DNA from: Cenococcum geophilum 1.58
Taxonomy: Eukaryota; Ascomycota; Dothideomycetes; Gloniales; Gloniaceae
Assembly (NCBI GenBank): GCA_001692895.1
Contig: KV748211.1
Span: forward strand, 1,426,001-1,490,000
Length of the DNA: 64,000 nt
Direction of reading: 5' to 3'
Below the pieces are notes generated by a model that was not told where the DNA came from, did no database searches, and saw only the letters and a program-made list of their open reading frames with translations. The position numbers and the translations under genes were made by a program. Positions 12,570 through 22,465 of the stretch are shown in pieces. Positions within the stretch are counted from its first letter, which is position 1; each line of letters starts with the position of its first letter.

Positions 12570-13530
12570 TAATCCAATCTGCCTACCGCCTGTGTCTGTC
12601 ATAGGAGCTCTACGATCGCTCGGGCGTCGGGCGATCGACTGAGGAGCCTCTCGCGGAGGCTCCAAATCGTCGATTGGCGATGTTCCCGATGATCCGCCGG
12701 CCGTGTGCTGATTTCCTAACTAGGCCTAGTGCCTGCCTGCCTGCCTGCCTGCCTGTCCTACCTGTCCGAGCCTGCCTGTGCCTGCCTGTGCCTGCCTGTC
12801 GTGCCTACCTGTCTATGCCTACCTGTCTGTATCCGTAATTCGGGGGAGAGGTCGGCCCGATCGAAGGATCTGCTTGATTCGATTGCGATTAATTGTATTG
12901 ATTCGAATCGTTTTCTATGGGCGTTCGCTGGCTGTACGTTTGAACGGTGGTCGTCTGGGGTGCCTCATTCAGTAACAGGCTGATATCGAGGCTCTGGTTC
13001 GATTCGATTCGATCGATTGAATCGATCGTCCGGTTCTGGCGACGGTCCTCTCCTACCTGCCTGCCTACCTACCTGCCTACCTGCCTGCCTGCCTATGTCA
13101 GTATCTAATTCAATTCGGGGGAGGGGTCGGCCCGATTGAAGGCTCTAATTGATCCAGATCGTTCTCTATGGCCGTTCGCTAGCTGTACATTCGAACGGTG
13201 GTCGTCTAGGGGGCCTCCCTAGGAGGCCTTGATTCGATTCGGTGATGGGCCAATATCAAATTTGATCGATCGAATCGTTCGTGGTATTCGCTGGCTGGTT
13301 GTTCGAAAGGTCGTCGTCTAGTTCTGGTAACGGTCGTCGTCTAGTTCTGATAACGGTCGTCAGGTTCTGGCAACGGTCGTCTGGTGACGGTGACGGTCGT
13401 CTACTGGCTGCCGTTCTAGTGTTTCCTAAGGTAGGGAGGATGTAAGGAAGGGTAAAAAATAAGGTGGCTACAAAGGGGGTAACTTGGCAGGGCACGTGTA
13501 GGCTATCGGGAATATAGCGGGGACCCGATA
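12570..13530. repeat. Dispersed low-complexity repeat block (copy 1; partner at 38540-39260)
   Basis: It contains a (TGCC)n/(TACC)n tract at 12731-12830 and again at about 13050-13095, then sequence rich in GTCGTCTAG/TTCTGGTAACGGTCGT units up to about 13410. It ends with GGGAATATAGCGGGGACCCGATA at 13507-13530. The same succession (TGCC/TACC tract, CGGTCGTCTAGCTCTGG units, then the same closing sequence) appears at 38540-39255, so this is one dispersed composite repeat. Several small open frames fall within it on both strands, none with family motifs. Confidence 0.7.
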
Positions 13531-13579
13531 GCACTGTGTGTTCGCGCCTAATAGCACTATGTCGCGCCGCGCGCACCTA

Positions 13580-13680
13580 AGATGTCGCATTAGGGGGGGT
13601 GTCGCATTGGGGGGGTGTTGCTTGAGGGGTATGTGCATAGGTGTCGCTTTGGGGGGGGGGGGGAGGGTGTCGCTTAGGGT
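13580..13680. repeat. G-rich minisatellite (GTCGC-n-G runs)
   Basis: About four to five imperfect units of GTCGC followed by a run of 5-13 G (for example at 13601-13615 and 13645-13665). The purine-rich strand could form G-quadruplexes. Short open frames here are by-products of the repeat. Confidence 0.75.
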
Positions 13681-14056
13681 ATCCTGCCAGGAACCTGACA
13701 GGACGATCAGGAAAATAACGTAGCTGACCAGGAAGCGAGCCACCCCACGTAGCGAGCCACATACAGGTGATATTTGATCATTTATAATAAATCAAACAAC
13801 GAGCTTATATATATTCCAAATAGGCCAAATTGAAGCTTTTATACCACTATTTCGATTGTAATATTGCTTAAATAATTTATCTACGTTTTGGTGGTGATAG
13901 AGACCCGCGCGCCGACTAATCGCACGGGCGGACTACCATATTCCTGCGACGTCCCCTTCCAGATCAACGACCCATTGATCCACTTATTTGCAGGCTGCGG
14001 ATTACACCTAAATATATAAGAAAGGTGAGCCTAATCTTAATTATACTTACTAGGGT

Positions 14057-16119
14057 TTAGACGGCTCTGCTTAACGTAGCAACGTTAAGCTCTGGTAGAG
14101 TCGTTCCTTCCTTATACTCCCTTTAAGTTAACTTTTGCGCGGAGGCCTCCTGCTTCTATAGATCTTCAGATTTTAATTAATCGACGTCCTCCTAACTAAG
14201 GACTCTGCCCTTACTAAGCAGTCGCCTGCTTAACTTCTTATTAATGCAAAAGCTTTAATATTTCTTATTTTCTTCCCTTTAGATATAGGAGTTAGTCGCA
14301 AAGCCTATTAAAGCTTTAAAAAGCTTTTTAAGATATTGCCGAGTCGGAGTCTTAAGCAGGCCGTTAAGTCGTGTGGTCGTTAATTCATTAATTTAATTGT
14401 ATAGAGATTTAATTTCCCTTATAGTTCTTGGCGTCTTTAGAGTGCGTAAAGTAGTAGGTGTATTTAATTCCTCTTTATCCTGGCTTTTAGAAGGCTCCGT
14501 ATAGGTAAGAGTCTTTAAGACAGTAGTAGGATTATAAGGTAGAAGGCCTATAGCTTTTTAGGCGTTGCTAATTGTATCGGGGGTAAATGCCTATATGCGC
14601 GCCTTTGGGTAGAGCTTTAAAAAATATTCCTTATTAACGCCTAAGTAGCCATATTGACAGAAGTTATCTACTTACTTTCTATAGTAGTGAGAGAGTGGCC
14701 CAAAATAACCCACATCTAGTAGTTAGAGCTTATAAGTTAAATAAGGTGGTAAAGTAACTAGGATAATCTTATATATAAGCGCATACTTAACAAATTACTA
14801 GGTAAGGTGGCTTAAATAATTATCTATTAAAAGCAGGCGATATTGCTATATTTTACCGTCGGAATCTTCCATAAGGTATCTCGTATATTTATTATAATGT
14901 TTAATATAATATAGGCCTAAAGAGCTGTCTATCCACCCACTAGGGGAGGTAGCGTACGTATATCCGCGAAGGCCCTTATTTTGCTTAGTAATTTAATACT
15001 ATCCTTTTAGGTGGGTTTGCGCCTTCTAAATTAAGAAGGCGGGTAGTAGAGAGCCGTTAGCGTAAATTGTTTTAATAATAGATACTGACTTATAAGAGCC
15101 TGGCTGTATAACTGTTTGATTTTTTAACCTCTCCCTATACGTCTTACCCGACACGATTACCCGGGCTACCGCTGTAAGGCCTAGTATTACCCCCTTCTCG
15201 TTAAAGTTGCTAATAAATTTTAAATGCTTAACTTAATATCGCTTATAAATGGTATAAAAGAACGTAAACCAATTATATATAATTACTAGATTATCATTCT
15301 AAGCTCTTTAACAGTCGAGCTAACAACTTAATATAGTACTAAGACCGTGGCGTTAAACAAATCTCTACCCCTAATACTTGCCTACGGTTTAGCCATTTCC
15401 TAAAAGGGAATAAGCCATTTCTAAGAGCATATTAACCTTTAACGGAAGGCCCTAGGATTAACATTCATGGATCCATTTGATAATTTGCTGTTCTTGTAAA
15501 GGATGTAATAAACCTAGATGAGCTTCGTGTTGTAAAAGACGGCCAGCAAGACGATATCCAACGGTAGATCTGGGTGCTCCATGGGCGCTAGAGGCCTTGC
15601 AAATCGACAGCTCAACACCAGAAGAAAGATCTTGTAACGTATTCCACCATCGAGCCGGCAGAACTATCGAGCCGGCAAGTCCATTTCCCCACCAAAAATT
15701 ATAAAAATCACAATATAATATCTTAACAACCACTTAATAATAAATTCTAATAATTTAGATTTAGACTTTTATATACACTCTATAGCTTCTATTAAAGTTA
15801 TATAGTAAATAGTTTAGTAGTTTTTAAGATATAGTAATTTGGCTATATTTTGGCCCCCAAATTTTAATACCTTAAAAACTACTAAACTATTTACTATGCA
15901 ACTTTAATAGAAGCTGTAGAGTGTATATAAAAGTCTAAATCTAAATTATTAGAATTTATTATTAAGTGGTTGTTAAGAGATTATATTGTGATTTTTATAA
16001 TTTTTAATGGGGAAATGGACTTGCCGGCTCGATGGTTCTGCCGGCTCGATGGTGGAATACGTTATAATATTTTATATAGTAGTCTCGGCTTCGCGAGAGG
16101 GTAAGGATTGATTTGGCAT
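14057..16119 (-). pseudogene. Fot1-like DDE transposase, RIP-inactivated
   Basis: The start codon is at 16119-16117 (MPNQSLPSREAETTI...) and a stop codon lies at 14059-14057. Removing the MITE plus its TA copy leaves 1635 bp, exactly 545 codons, so the frame is preserved end to end. The N-terminal helix-turn-helix region reads SSGVELSICKASSAHGAPRS then TVGYRLAGRLL, as in the psq/CENP-B-type domain of Fot1 proteins. Towards the C terminus the DDE domain shows LLLIDNYLSHLT, IILVTLPPYLTYKL and DVGYFGPL, close to the family's DGHxSH, LPPHSTHxLQPLDVGVFxPLK. The length of 544 aa is normal. Many CAA/CAG codons have become TAA/TAG. The DGH-like site reads DNY, so a catalytic-region residue pair is altered as well. 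Confidence 0.88.
15637..16062. mobile_element. Near-palindromic MITE inside the Fot1-like transposase gene
   Basis: The two halves are inverted copies of each other for almost the whole 426 bp. The terminal inverted repeat begins ACGTATTCCACCATCGAGCC and contains a doubled ATCGAGCCGGCA unit. TA is duplicated at 15635-15636 and 16063-16064. It has no coding capacity. Both the ACGT start and the TA target match its host element, so it is likely a pogo/Fot1-mobilised MITE. Its arms remain well matched although AT-rich in the middle. On transcription it would fold into one long hairpin. Confidence 0.9.
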
Positions 16120-16237
16120 CGTGTAATATGCTAAGGCTTTTTGATTTTGGTGTAATTTGCTATGAAATTAAAAATGGTAGGAATATTCTTATATAGCTCG
16201 CTACGTGGGGTGGCTCGCTTCCTGGTCAGCTACGTTA

Positions 16238-16470
16238 CTAGTTTCCTGTCAGGAGCCTGTCAGGACGATTAGGAAATACTAGTTTCCTATTAGGACCTAA
16301 CAGGACGATCAGGAAAATTAAAGATCCTGGCAGGAGCCTATCAGGACGATTAGGAAAATCAAAATCCTGCCAGGAGCCTGCCAGGAGCCTGCCAGGAGCC
16401 TGTCAGGACGATTAGGACCTCCAGGAAAATCAAAATCCTGTCAGGAGGCCTCCAGGATCTTGGCACCCCA
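16238..16470. repeat. Right half of CCTGNCAGG minisatellite
   Basis: About eight units resembling CCTGTCAGGAGCCTGTCAGG or GACGATTAGGAAAAT, continuing the array whose left part ends at 13715. The Fot1-like insertion split it. The units contain perfect CCTGWCAGG palindromes. Confidence 0.8.
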
Positions 16471-17045
16471 ACAAAATGCTAATGGGCTATTTATTTTTAT
16501 TGCTTTCTATATCTAATAAAGGTCCGTTAAAGCGGTAATATAGCTATAAACTAACCACTATCCCTTTGTGTGGCAAGTTTTCTTGCACTTTTCGTATATG
16601 CACGCCTTATAAGCCAATCTAGAGGCTCTATACCGTCTAGAGCTTAGTGTTGAAGCCTCTGGTTAATGCGGTTGCTTAGCAGCAGGGGTGCTGGCGCTTC
16701 ATTGACGTCTTTAACGCTTGAATATTGCGGTAAATAGTAGCGACGTGGCTAGGAAGCTTATATGATATTTGGTGTAGTTAATTGAAAAGCTCCAATATTA
16801 TTTGCCGTCTATTTAGCCCTTAAATTGTTAGTAAAATATTGTCCTTATGCCACTTAGAAACGTTATACGTCTTTAGCTTTAAAGCCTTTAAGGCCTCTAA
16901 AGCCTCTAAAGGCACCTTATGCCTAGGAGTCCTATTTATAATCCTTCTAAGCGATGCAGTATACACATAATAACTTATTAGTAGTAGTTATATAGCCTTT
17001 AGAGGCTTTAGCAGCTATATAGTAGGCGGCGGTGCTAAGTAAGGA
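16471..17045 (-). other. Unclassified relic with a possible helix-turn-helix segment
   Basis: AT-rich RIPped sequence. On the minus strand a segment near 16880-16700 reads WHKDNILLTI then, after a stop, GLNRRQIILELFN and LPSHVATIYRNIQALKT, which resembles a DNA-binding helix-turn-helix of a transposase. No catalytic domain or ends were recognised. It could be the 5' flank of the piggyBac relic or a separate fragment. Confidence 0.3.
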
Positions 17046-17049
17046 TATT

Positions 17050-19325
17050 ATGGAGGCTTAGCTAAGCAGCTAAATAGAAAATATTAAGGATAAATTACGA
17101 GCCGTTTTTAAGCCCCGTGGCGAGACTGCTAAGGATAAGGTAGATAAGGTAGATAAGACTAAACTACTAGAGCTGTTAGCTGAAGAAGTTATAAGAATAG
17201 GCCTTCCTACTGTTCCTACTTTATAGGAGCCTATAGCCGCTATTCCTAAACTAGATCTTAAGGTTATTAACCTTCTAGATAAGTTAATATTCGCCGCTTA
17301 GCGTGTGTGACGGCTCGAACCATCGAACAAATGTCTCGACAGAGACTTGAACGAATGCTTGCAAGATCAAGCGAACGAATGCTGTATTACGAAGATATTA
17401 AGCTAAGGAGCAAGAGAAGGTGGTGAGGCCACGTCTATATACACACGCCAAGTCTTAAGCGAACCCCTGACTAGGTGACGCGCTCCAGCGCCGTCACAGC
17501 GTGCTAGTGAGCCTATTAGCGGTATTAACGCGGATATTAAATTTAATAACCTTCCTGATTAAAATGAGGATAGTAAGCGCTCTACTTACTATATACTAGC
17601 AAATTAAATTAGTATAGCGTCTAGTGGGTGTAAATCTAAATAGGACCTGCTAATTTAAGTATTTTTACTATTCTTTAGTATTAGTATATTTAAGAAGCTC
17701 GCGATTAATATAAACCTATATACAGCCTCTTAGAATACTAGCGGATATTACTAATTAGGATAATATGCGGGTAAATAATTACGGATATAGAAGGAGACCT
17801 CTACTAGTAAATTAATAATTTAGGTAGGGCTTATTATCTATATAGGCGTCTTTAAAGGCACTTAGGTTTAAGATCTTTAGGCTATAGATCCTAAATATCC
17901 TAGATACTTAATTAGCTTATTTATAGGCTAAAAAAGATAGGAGTAACTTAAGCGCTTTTTTTATATCTTATTACCTCCACCAGAGGGCGTTAAACGTTAA
18001 GTCTTTAAGAAAATTAAGCTATTAATAACTCCTTTAAGCGAGGCGTTAGAAAGTACGTTATACCTAAATCTATAGTTAGCTTTAATAAGATAATAGTAAG
18101 GTTTACTAGATAATTTATAGCTATAATTAAATTGCCTAGTAAGCTAGTATTTAAGGGCTTTAAGATAATAAGCCTTTATTAATATAGATATTACTATAGC
18201 TTTATATTTACCTTACCTAGCTACTTTTTTAGGCTTCCTCCTTAAACAGATTATTAAGATATTATTCTCTTAAATACCTCTAAATGCGTCCTCTACCTTA
18301 CCTAATAACTTCCTCTTTAGGCTCGTCGATTTTACCTATTTTTAGACAACTACTTTATAAATATTCTGTTGCTCTAGGTGCTTTAATAACTTAGAATTGC
18401 TATAGCTAGCATAGTTTAATTAAACTTAAAGGACTATCTAAAGGTGTATAAAAGGGCTAATAAAAGGAAGGAAAGGCTACCGTTTAACTTTATTATAGGA
18501 GTAGTTATTAACGTAGTTAATTCAGTGCTTTTAATTGTATAGCAGAATAAGAATTTAGTACGGTTTTTAATAATAGTTTACTTATATAGCAATAAGGATA
18601 TTAATAAAGTTAATTAGCATTAACCGTAAGTATATAAATTCTTCCTTAAGAAGCTAGTAGCTAATATTTAGGGTAATAATCTAATTAAGAAGTTAACGCT
18701 TCCTAGGCTTTCTATTGACTACAATAACTAAATAGGCGGCGTTAATATCCACAATTAACTTTAAAGCTACTATGCTACCTAAATCACCACTATATACATC
18801 TAGATACCCTTATTCTTCTAGGCGCTTAATATAGCTATAATTAACGCCTATATTATTAGCAAGAAGATCTTCTAGATATTAAGTAAGCCCTTCCTTTAAA
18901 CTTACCGCTGCTTCTATATACAATTAGTATAGAACCTCATTATTATAGGTAGATAGTAGATAGGCATAAATAAGCGAGATACTAAGCGCCTTCTTTATTT
19001 AAACTCCTTACTAAAATATAGGTAATATCAACCTGGTATTAGGCCTAGTTATAGAAATATTAGAATAAATTAAAAGACTACCTACGTTACTGCCAAAACC
19101 CCACTACCTGCGATTTAACGGTGTAAAACGCGAACTTATTACTGTATTAAAGGCTTTATAAAGAAGCATAGCTATAAGGGCTCACTAAGATGCTAAATAT
19201 ATAGATAGAAGGAGGTAAAGAAGCTTATAGCGAAGATAAGGCAAATAGTATATAAATGCGAGGTTTATAGGCTTCCTCTATACCTTTAGTACTTTAACAA
19301 CTTTCACTTAGCAGGCAATAATTAG
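17050..19325 (+). pseudogene. piggyBac-type transposase relic (DDE_Tnp_1_7)
   Basis: Plus-strand relic. After an N-terminal charged segment (KPRGETAKDKVDKVDK) come motifs typical of piggyBac transposases in the right order. They are GLIIYIGVFKGT near 17830 (family: GIxIYMGVHK), VRFTR then KGFKIISLY near 18095-18170 (family: RFTGRS, KPIKxGFKIxSL), FLDNYFINILLL near 18340 (family: FLDNYFTS), and IDYNNQIGGVNIHNQLQSYY near 18715-18770 with RIP stops at Q (family: DYNxxMGGVDxxDQLxxYY). A Cys-rich tail (YKCEVY...FNNFH) lies near 19250-19310. The aspartate of the GVD motif reads N. Frame shifts and many stops are present. TTAA-flanked ends were not found. A solo LTR interrupts the N-terminal third; the reading frame continues on both sides of it. 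Confidence 0.85.
17306..17498. mobile_element. Solo LTR, little mutated, 5-bp target duplication
   Basis: A 193-bp unit beginning TGTGACGGC and ending GCCGTCACA (TG...CA with a 9-bp inverted end), flanked by GCGTG at 17301-17305 and 17499-17503. A TATATA box-like sequence lies at about 17437. The structure is that of a solo LTR, of Ty1/copia or small Ty3 type. It keeps abundant CA/TG, while the piggyBac relic around it has almost none, so it arrived after the main RIP episode. It has no coding capacity. Confidence 0.85.
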
Positions 19326-20366
19326 GTAACTATTTTTAATTCTCTACTTCCTTAAGCCTCTAATATTAAGACTCTAAAGCTAATTAAGCCTTTACCGCAG
19401 CGTCTTTTTTAGCCTCCTTTAAGCCCTCCTCTACCGCCTCTAGTCGGGCCTCTATACTAAACAATCGCTAGTTAAACCGTTTAACTACCTATAATACCTA
19501 ACCCATCTTATTTAATATATATAACACGTCTTTCCTTATAACCTTAAGCTGTTCCTCTACTAGCTTATCTTTATTAACGTTAAGAACGCGTATAAAGTAT
19601 ATAGGCAGTAACACTTTAGGGGAGGACTCTAATAGAGGATTTTCCTATATAATTAGTAGCTAGTTAATGGAGGAAAGGTAGAAACGTACAACCGTGACGT
19701 TATATATTATAACTTTTTACTTAACTTCCTCAAAAATAATATATATTAGGTGTTTTGGTGGGGCTTGCTAATAAAATCGCGCTAGCTAGGGTGCCTGCAG
19801 TATGCTAACCTAAGTAAAAGCGCCAAAAGCGCCTAATACGAAAAGTGACTTCTGCCAGACGAAGGGATAAGAGCTACGTCTCCTTTTAGGGTACGTTAAT
19901 ATCGGCTTTACGGCTCTTCCCTTTTAAGGGCTAGCTTGCAACCTCCTTAATAAAGAAAAGAAGTAGCTTATCCTCTATCCCTTAACCCGTTAACTTGGGC
20001 ACGCAGGTTATCGATAAGAGCCCACCAATCAAATCAGTGGGATTCGGTAGCCGTGCTTAGGAATACACAATTCGGAGAGTGGCTAAGGCTTCGGGGGGGG
20101 GGGGTTTTCGCCGTTTTATTTGGGGGAATCTTACATTGAGTCTTCCGAACAAGATCTGCATTAAGTCTAGCGTGATTAGAAGGCATGGTGGTGGTGTATT
20201 TGATGGTTGAATTCTACGCGTTGTTCTGATTCTGGTGTTCGCGCACGGGCCTTCCCCTCTGCTCGCCCTAACGGGTCAAGGGATAACGGTATTACTATTA
20301 TAGTACTGCTTCTATTTATAGAAGGCCTAGGGCTAAATAACGCGTTAATTATAGGCCGTAATACTT
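19326..20366. other. Intergenic/repeat-derived, nothing recognised
   Basis: RIPped AT-rich sequence to about 19.8 kb, then a partly less-mutated segment with a G12-14 run near 20094-20106. A short plus-strand frame at 20207-20392 has no family features. No transposon ends or RNA genes seen. Confidence 0.4.
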
Positions 20367-20531
20367 TTAGAAGAGGGGGGGTATTACCTTAAACTCCTTC
20401 TGCTTTAGATCGTACGTTAAAGACATATTCTTAGGCCTTACGGCACGCATAAGGGCAAGGACATACTGCGCGTTAGCGCATAATTCGGCATTATTAGCGA
20501 TATTAATCTCTACGCGGTTAGTCAGCGCCAT
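20367..20531 (-). pseudogene. N-terminal fragment of a Crypton/NDC10_II-type protein
   Basis: A 54-codon frame starts at ATG 20531-20529: MALTNRVEINIANNAELC, ALMRAVRPKNMSLTYDLK and QKEFKVI. The segment RPKNMSLTYDLKQKEF matches the N-terminal signature (RPKNTxxAYDPKQKEFxxWC) of fungal NDC10/Crypton-like proteins, the family whose middle and C-terminal part is seen at 11400-12233. The frame breaks where the WC would follow. The fragment keeps more CG and CA than its neighbours. The two pieces need not come from the same copy. Confidence 0.5.
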
Positions 20532-20599
20532 CTTATATAGTAGGTATAATAGTAGACATACTGCCGCGATTAAGGATTAGGTAGGGAGGACTTTTTTAT

Positions 20600-21040
20600 A
20601 TACACTTGGGGCCCTAATGCCCCTAATTACCCTACGGTCGGGGTCGATTAGCGGCTCGATCAGCGGGTGGCCCTGGATACGCGAATCTCCTCAGCTTGGC
20701 GCTGGTGGCGCTGTGGAGATCCTCGAATCTGACCCAGGTGGCTGGCTGAACACGTGATTTTTCGGCTGACCGACGATCAGCCGGGCCTCTCATACTTATC
20801 TCAGTTGACTCAGACCCTGGAGAGAAAATCCACCTGCAAACTCCTGAGCCAATTAGCGGCCGGCACCGCCACACCTAAGCCAATTAGCGACTGGCGCCGC
20901 AGCTCATGTACGCCGCAGGCGTTAGTGCTTGCGCTAGCTTTAGCAGCCAATTACAGAGCGCCGAGGTGGATTCCTCACCGAGGGTCTGAGAGATTATGGG
21001 CGCCTTTTGTAAAGGCTGTACAGCCTCGCTAGTAGAAAAC
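20600..21040. other. GC-richer, weakly RIPped island
   Basis: Balanced base composition with abundant CA/TG, contrasting with sequence on either side. It contains an imperfect direct repeat: GCCAATTAGCGGCCGGCACC at about 20849 and GCCAATTAGCGACTGGCGCC at about 20879. Open frames occur on both strands (20632-20874 minus, 20754-21032 plus), but neither shows a known domain. It may be a recent insertion or a single-copy remnant. Confidence 0.4.
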
Positions 21041-21179
21041 AGTTCTATCGCCTTTAACGTTGTATATCGCCCCCTAATATAGCGCTGCTTAGCTCGCCAA
21101 TACCTCTATTCAAAAGCTCATCTCTTACTCTATATATTGCATCCGCGATAGAGCCCGGCCGTCCCCCTAATACCCCTAC

Positions 21180-21900
21180 AAACGTCCCTACAAACGTCTA
21201 CGAACGCCTGCACGAACGCCTGCACGAACGCCTGCACGAACGCCTGCACGAACGCCTATACAAAGCTCTGCTCTGCTCGGCTCGAAGCTCTGCTCGGCTC
21301 GAAGCTCTGCTCGAAGCTCTGCACAAGGCTCTGCACGAGGCTCTACTCAAAGCTCTATCGAAGCTCTGCTCGAAGCTCTGCACGACGCTCTGCTCGAGGC
21401 TCTACTCAAGGCTCTGCACGGAGCTCTGCTCAAAAGCTCTGCTTAAAAGCTCTACGCGAGGCTCTGCTCAAAGCTACTCGAAGCTTAGTACGGAGCTCCA
21501 AAGCTCTCCTAATATGCAGCACTAATATACTACGAGGAAGGCTCTATAATCGTCTACACAAACGGCTCTATAAACGTCTATACGATCAATCAACCAAACG
21601 CCCGTACGAACGGCTTTATGAACGTCCATACAGTTAATTAATCACACGAACGCCCGTACGAATGTCTGCACGTCTGCACGTCTGCACGTCTGCACGTCTG
21701 CAATCTATACGTCTACACGTCTGCGATCTACACGTCTACACGTCTACAATCTACACGTCTGCACGCCTGCACAAGGCTCTGCACAAGGCTCTGCACGAAG
21801 CTCCGCACGAAGCTCTGCACGGAGCTCTACTAAAGCCCTACACGAGGCTCTGCCCAAAGCTTACCCTGCTACGAAGCAGCCCCCGCAGCACGACGGAGGG
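21180..21900. repeat. Stop-free 12-bp minisatellite (GCTCTGCACGAA type)
   Basis: Long run of imperfect 12-bp units: CGCCTGCACGAA at 21203-21256, then GCTCTGCTCGAA/GCTCTGCACGAG at 21265-21480, CGTCTGCA/CGTCTACA at about 21660-21770, and GCTCTGCACGAAG again to 21860. Because 12 is a multiple of three, long open frames arise on both strands (for example RRSCRRSCRRS on minus at 21198-21383). They are not supported as genes. The same unit in a RIPped form (AAGCTCTATATA) makes up 39255-39720. Confidence 0.85.
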
Positions 21901-22263
21901 ATAGGATTTGCAAAGCAAATCTATACCTACTAGTTTAACTAGGTGAGCTGGTTATTATAGGATAGAAGAGGCACCTCTGTAAATTTAGAAGGAAATAGAG
22001 TAGTAGTGGTAGAGTACGGCCGTTGTTTCGATGCAGCTGGCAAAAAAAACCAGTTTCAAAAACATATCTTTAAACTTTAAGGCTGTATATCGCCCCCTAA
22101 TACAGTAGTTAGCTAATTATAATTATTATAATTAAATAAAAGAAGAGATTTTAATTTAAATGCATCGCGTACTAAGACTATAACTGGTATATTTACGCTG
22201 CTAGAGTTGCTTAAAGTTGGCATACGTTAAGAATCGCGCCCGGTTTACAGCAAACGCGCGCCT

Positions 22264-22443
22264 ATAATCTCTCAGACGCTTCGCAGAGGAATTTTGGGGC
22301 TACAGGGGGGCTAGGAGGTAGCGCGACGTTCTATTGGCTCAGGAGTTCGCAGGAGTTAGTGCGCGCCGCTAATTGGGCAGAGTGGGGCAGTGGCAAGAGA
22401 GTGGGACTATGCAACGCCACAAATTCCTCGGAGAAGCGGCTGA
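22264..22443. repeat. Short inverted-repeat element, possible MITE
   Basis: CTCAGACGCTTCGCAGAGGA at 22264 pairs with the reverse complement of TCCTCGGAGAAGCGGCTGAG ending at 22443, extending to about 34 bp with mismatches. Composition is GC-rich and not RIPped. No convincing target duplication was seen, so the identity as a transposon is uncertain. Confidence 0.4.
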
Positions 22444-22465
22444 GGCACCTGAGAGTGGTTACAAG

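Larger units (their letters stand above)
13718..16235 (-). mobile_element. Fot1-like (pogo, Tc1/mariner superfamily) DNA transposon, complete but RIPped
   Basis: The ends are inverted repeats of about 40 bp (ACGTAGCTGACCAGGAAGCG... and its reverse complement). They are flanked by a TA duplication at 13716-13717 and 16236-16237, the target-site signature of Tc1/mariner-pogo elements. The element is 2518 bp with a 428-bp internal MITE insertion, so about 2.09 kb originally. It encodes one minus-strand transposase. It is inserted into a CCTGNCAGG minisatellite, halves of which flank it on both sides. Confidence 0.9.

Noticed and set aside
12246-12572. 108-codon open frame on the plus strand
   Set aside because: It is the 9-bp ACCATCAGG tandem array read through (repeated RT-T/S/I residues); no domain and no conserved start context.
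13580-13762. CRISPR-like regular repeats
   Set aside because: Irregular G-run minisatellite without unique spacers; eukaryotic context.
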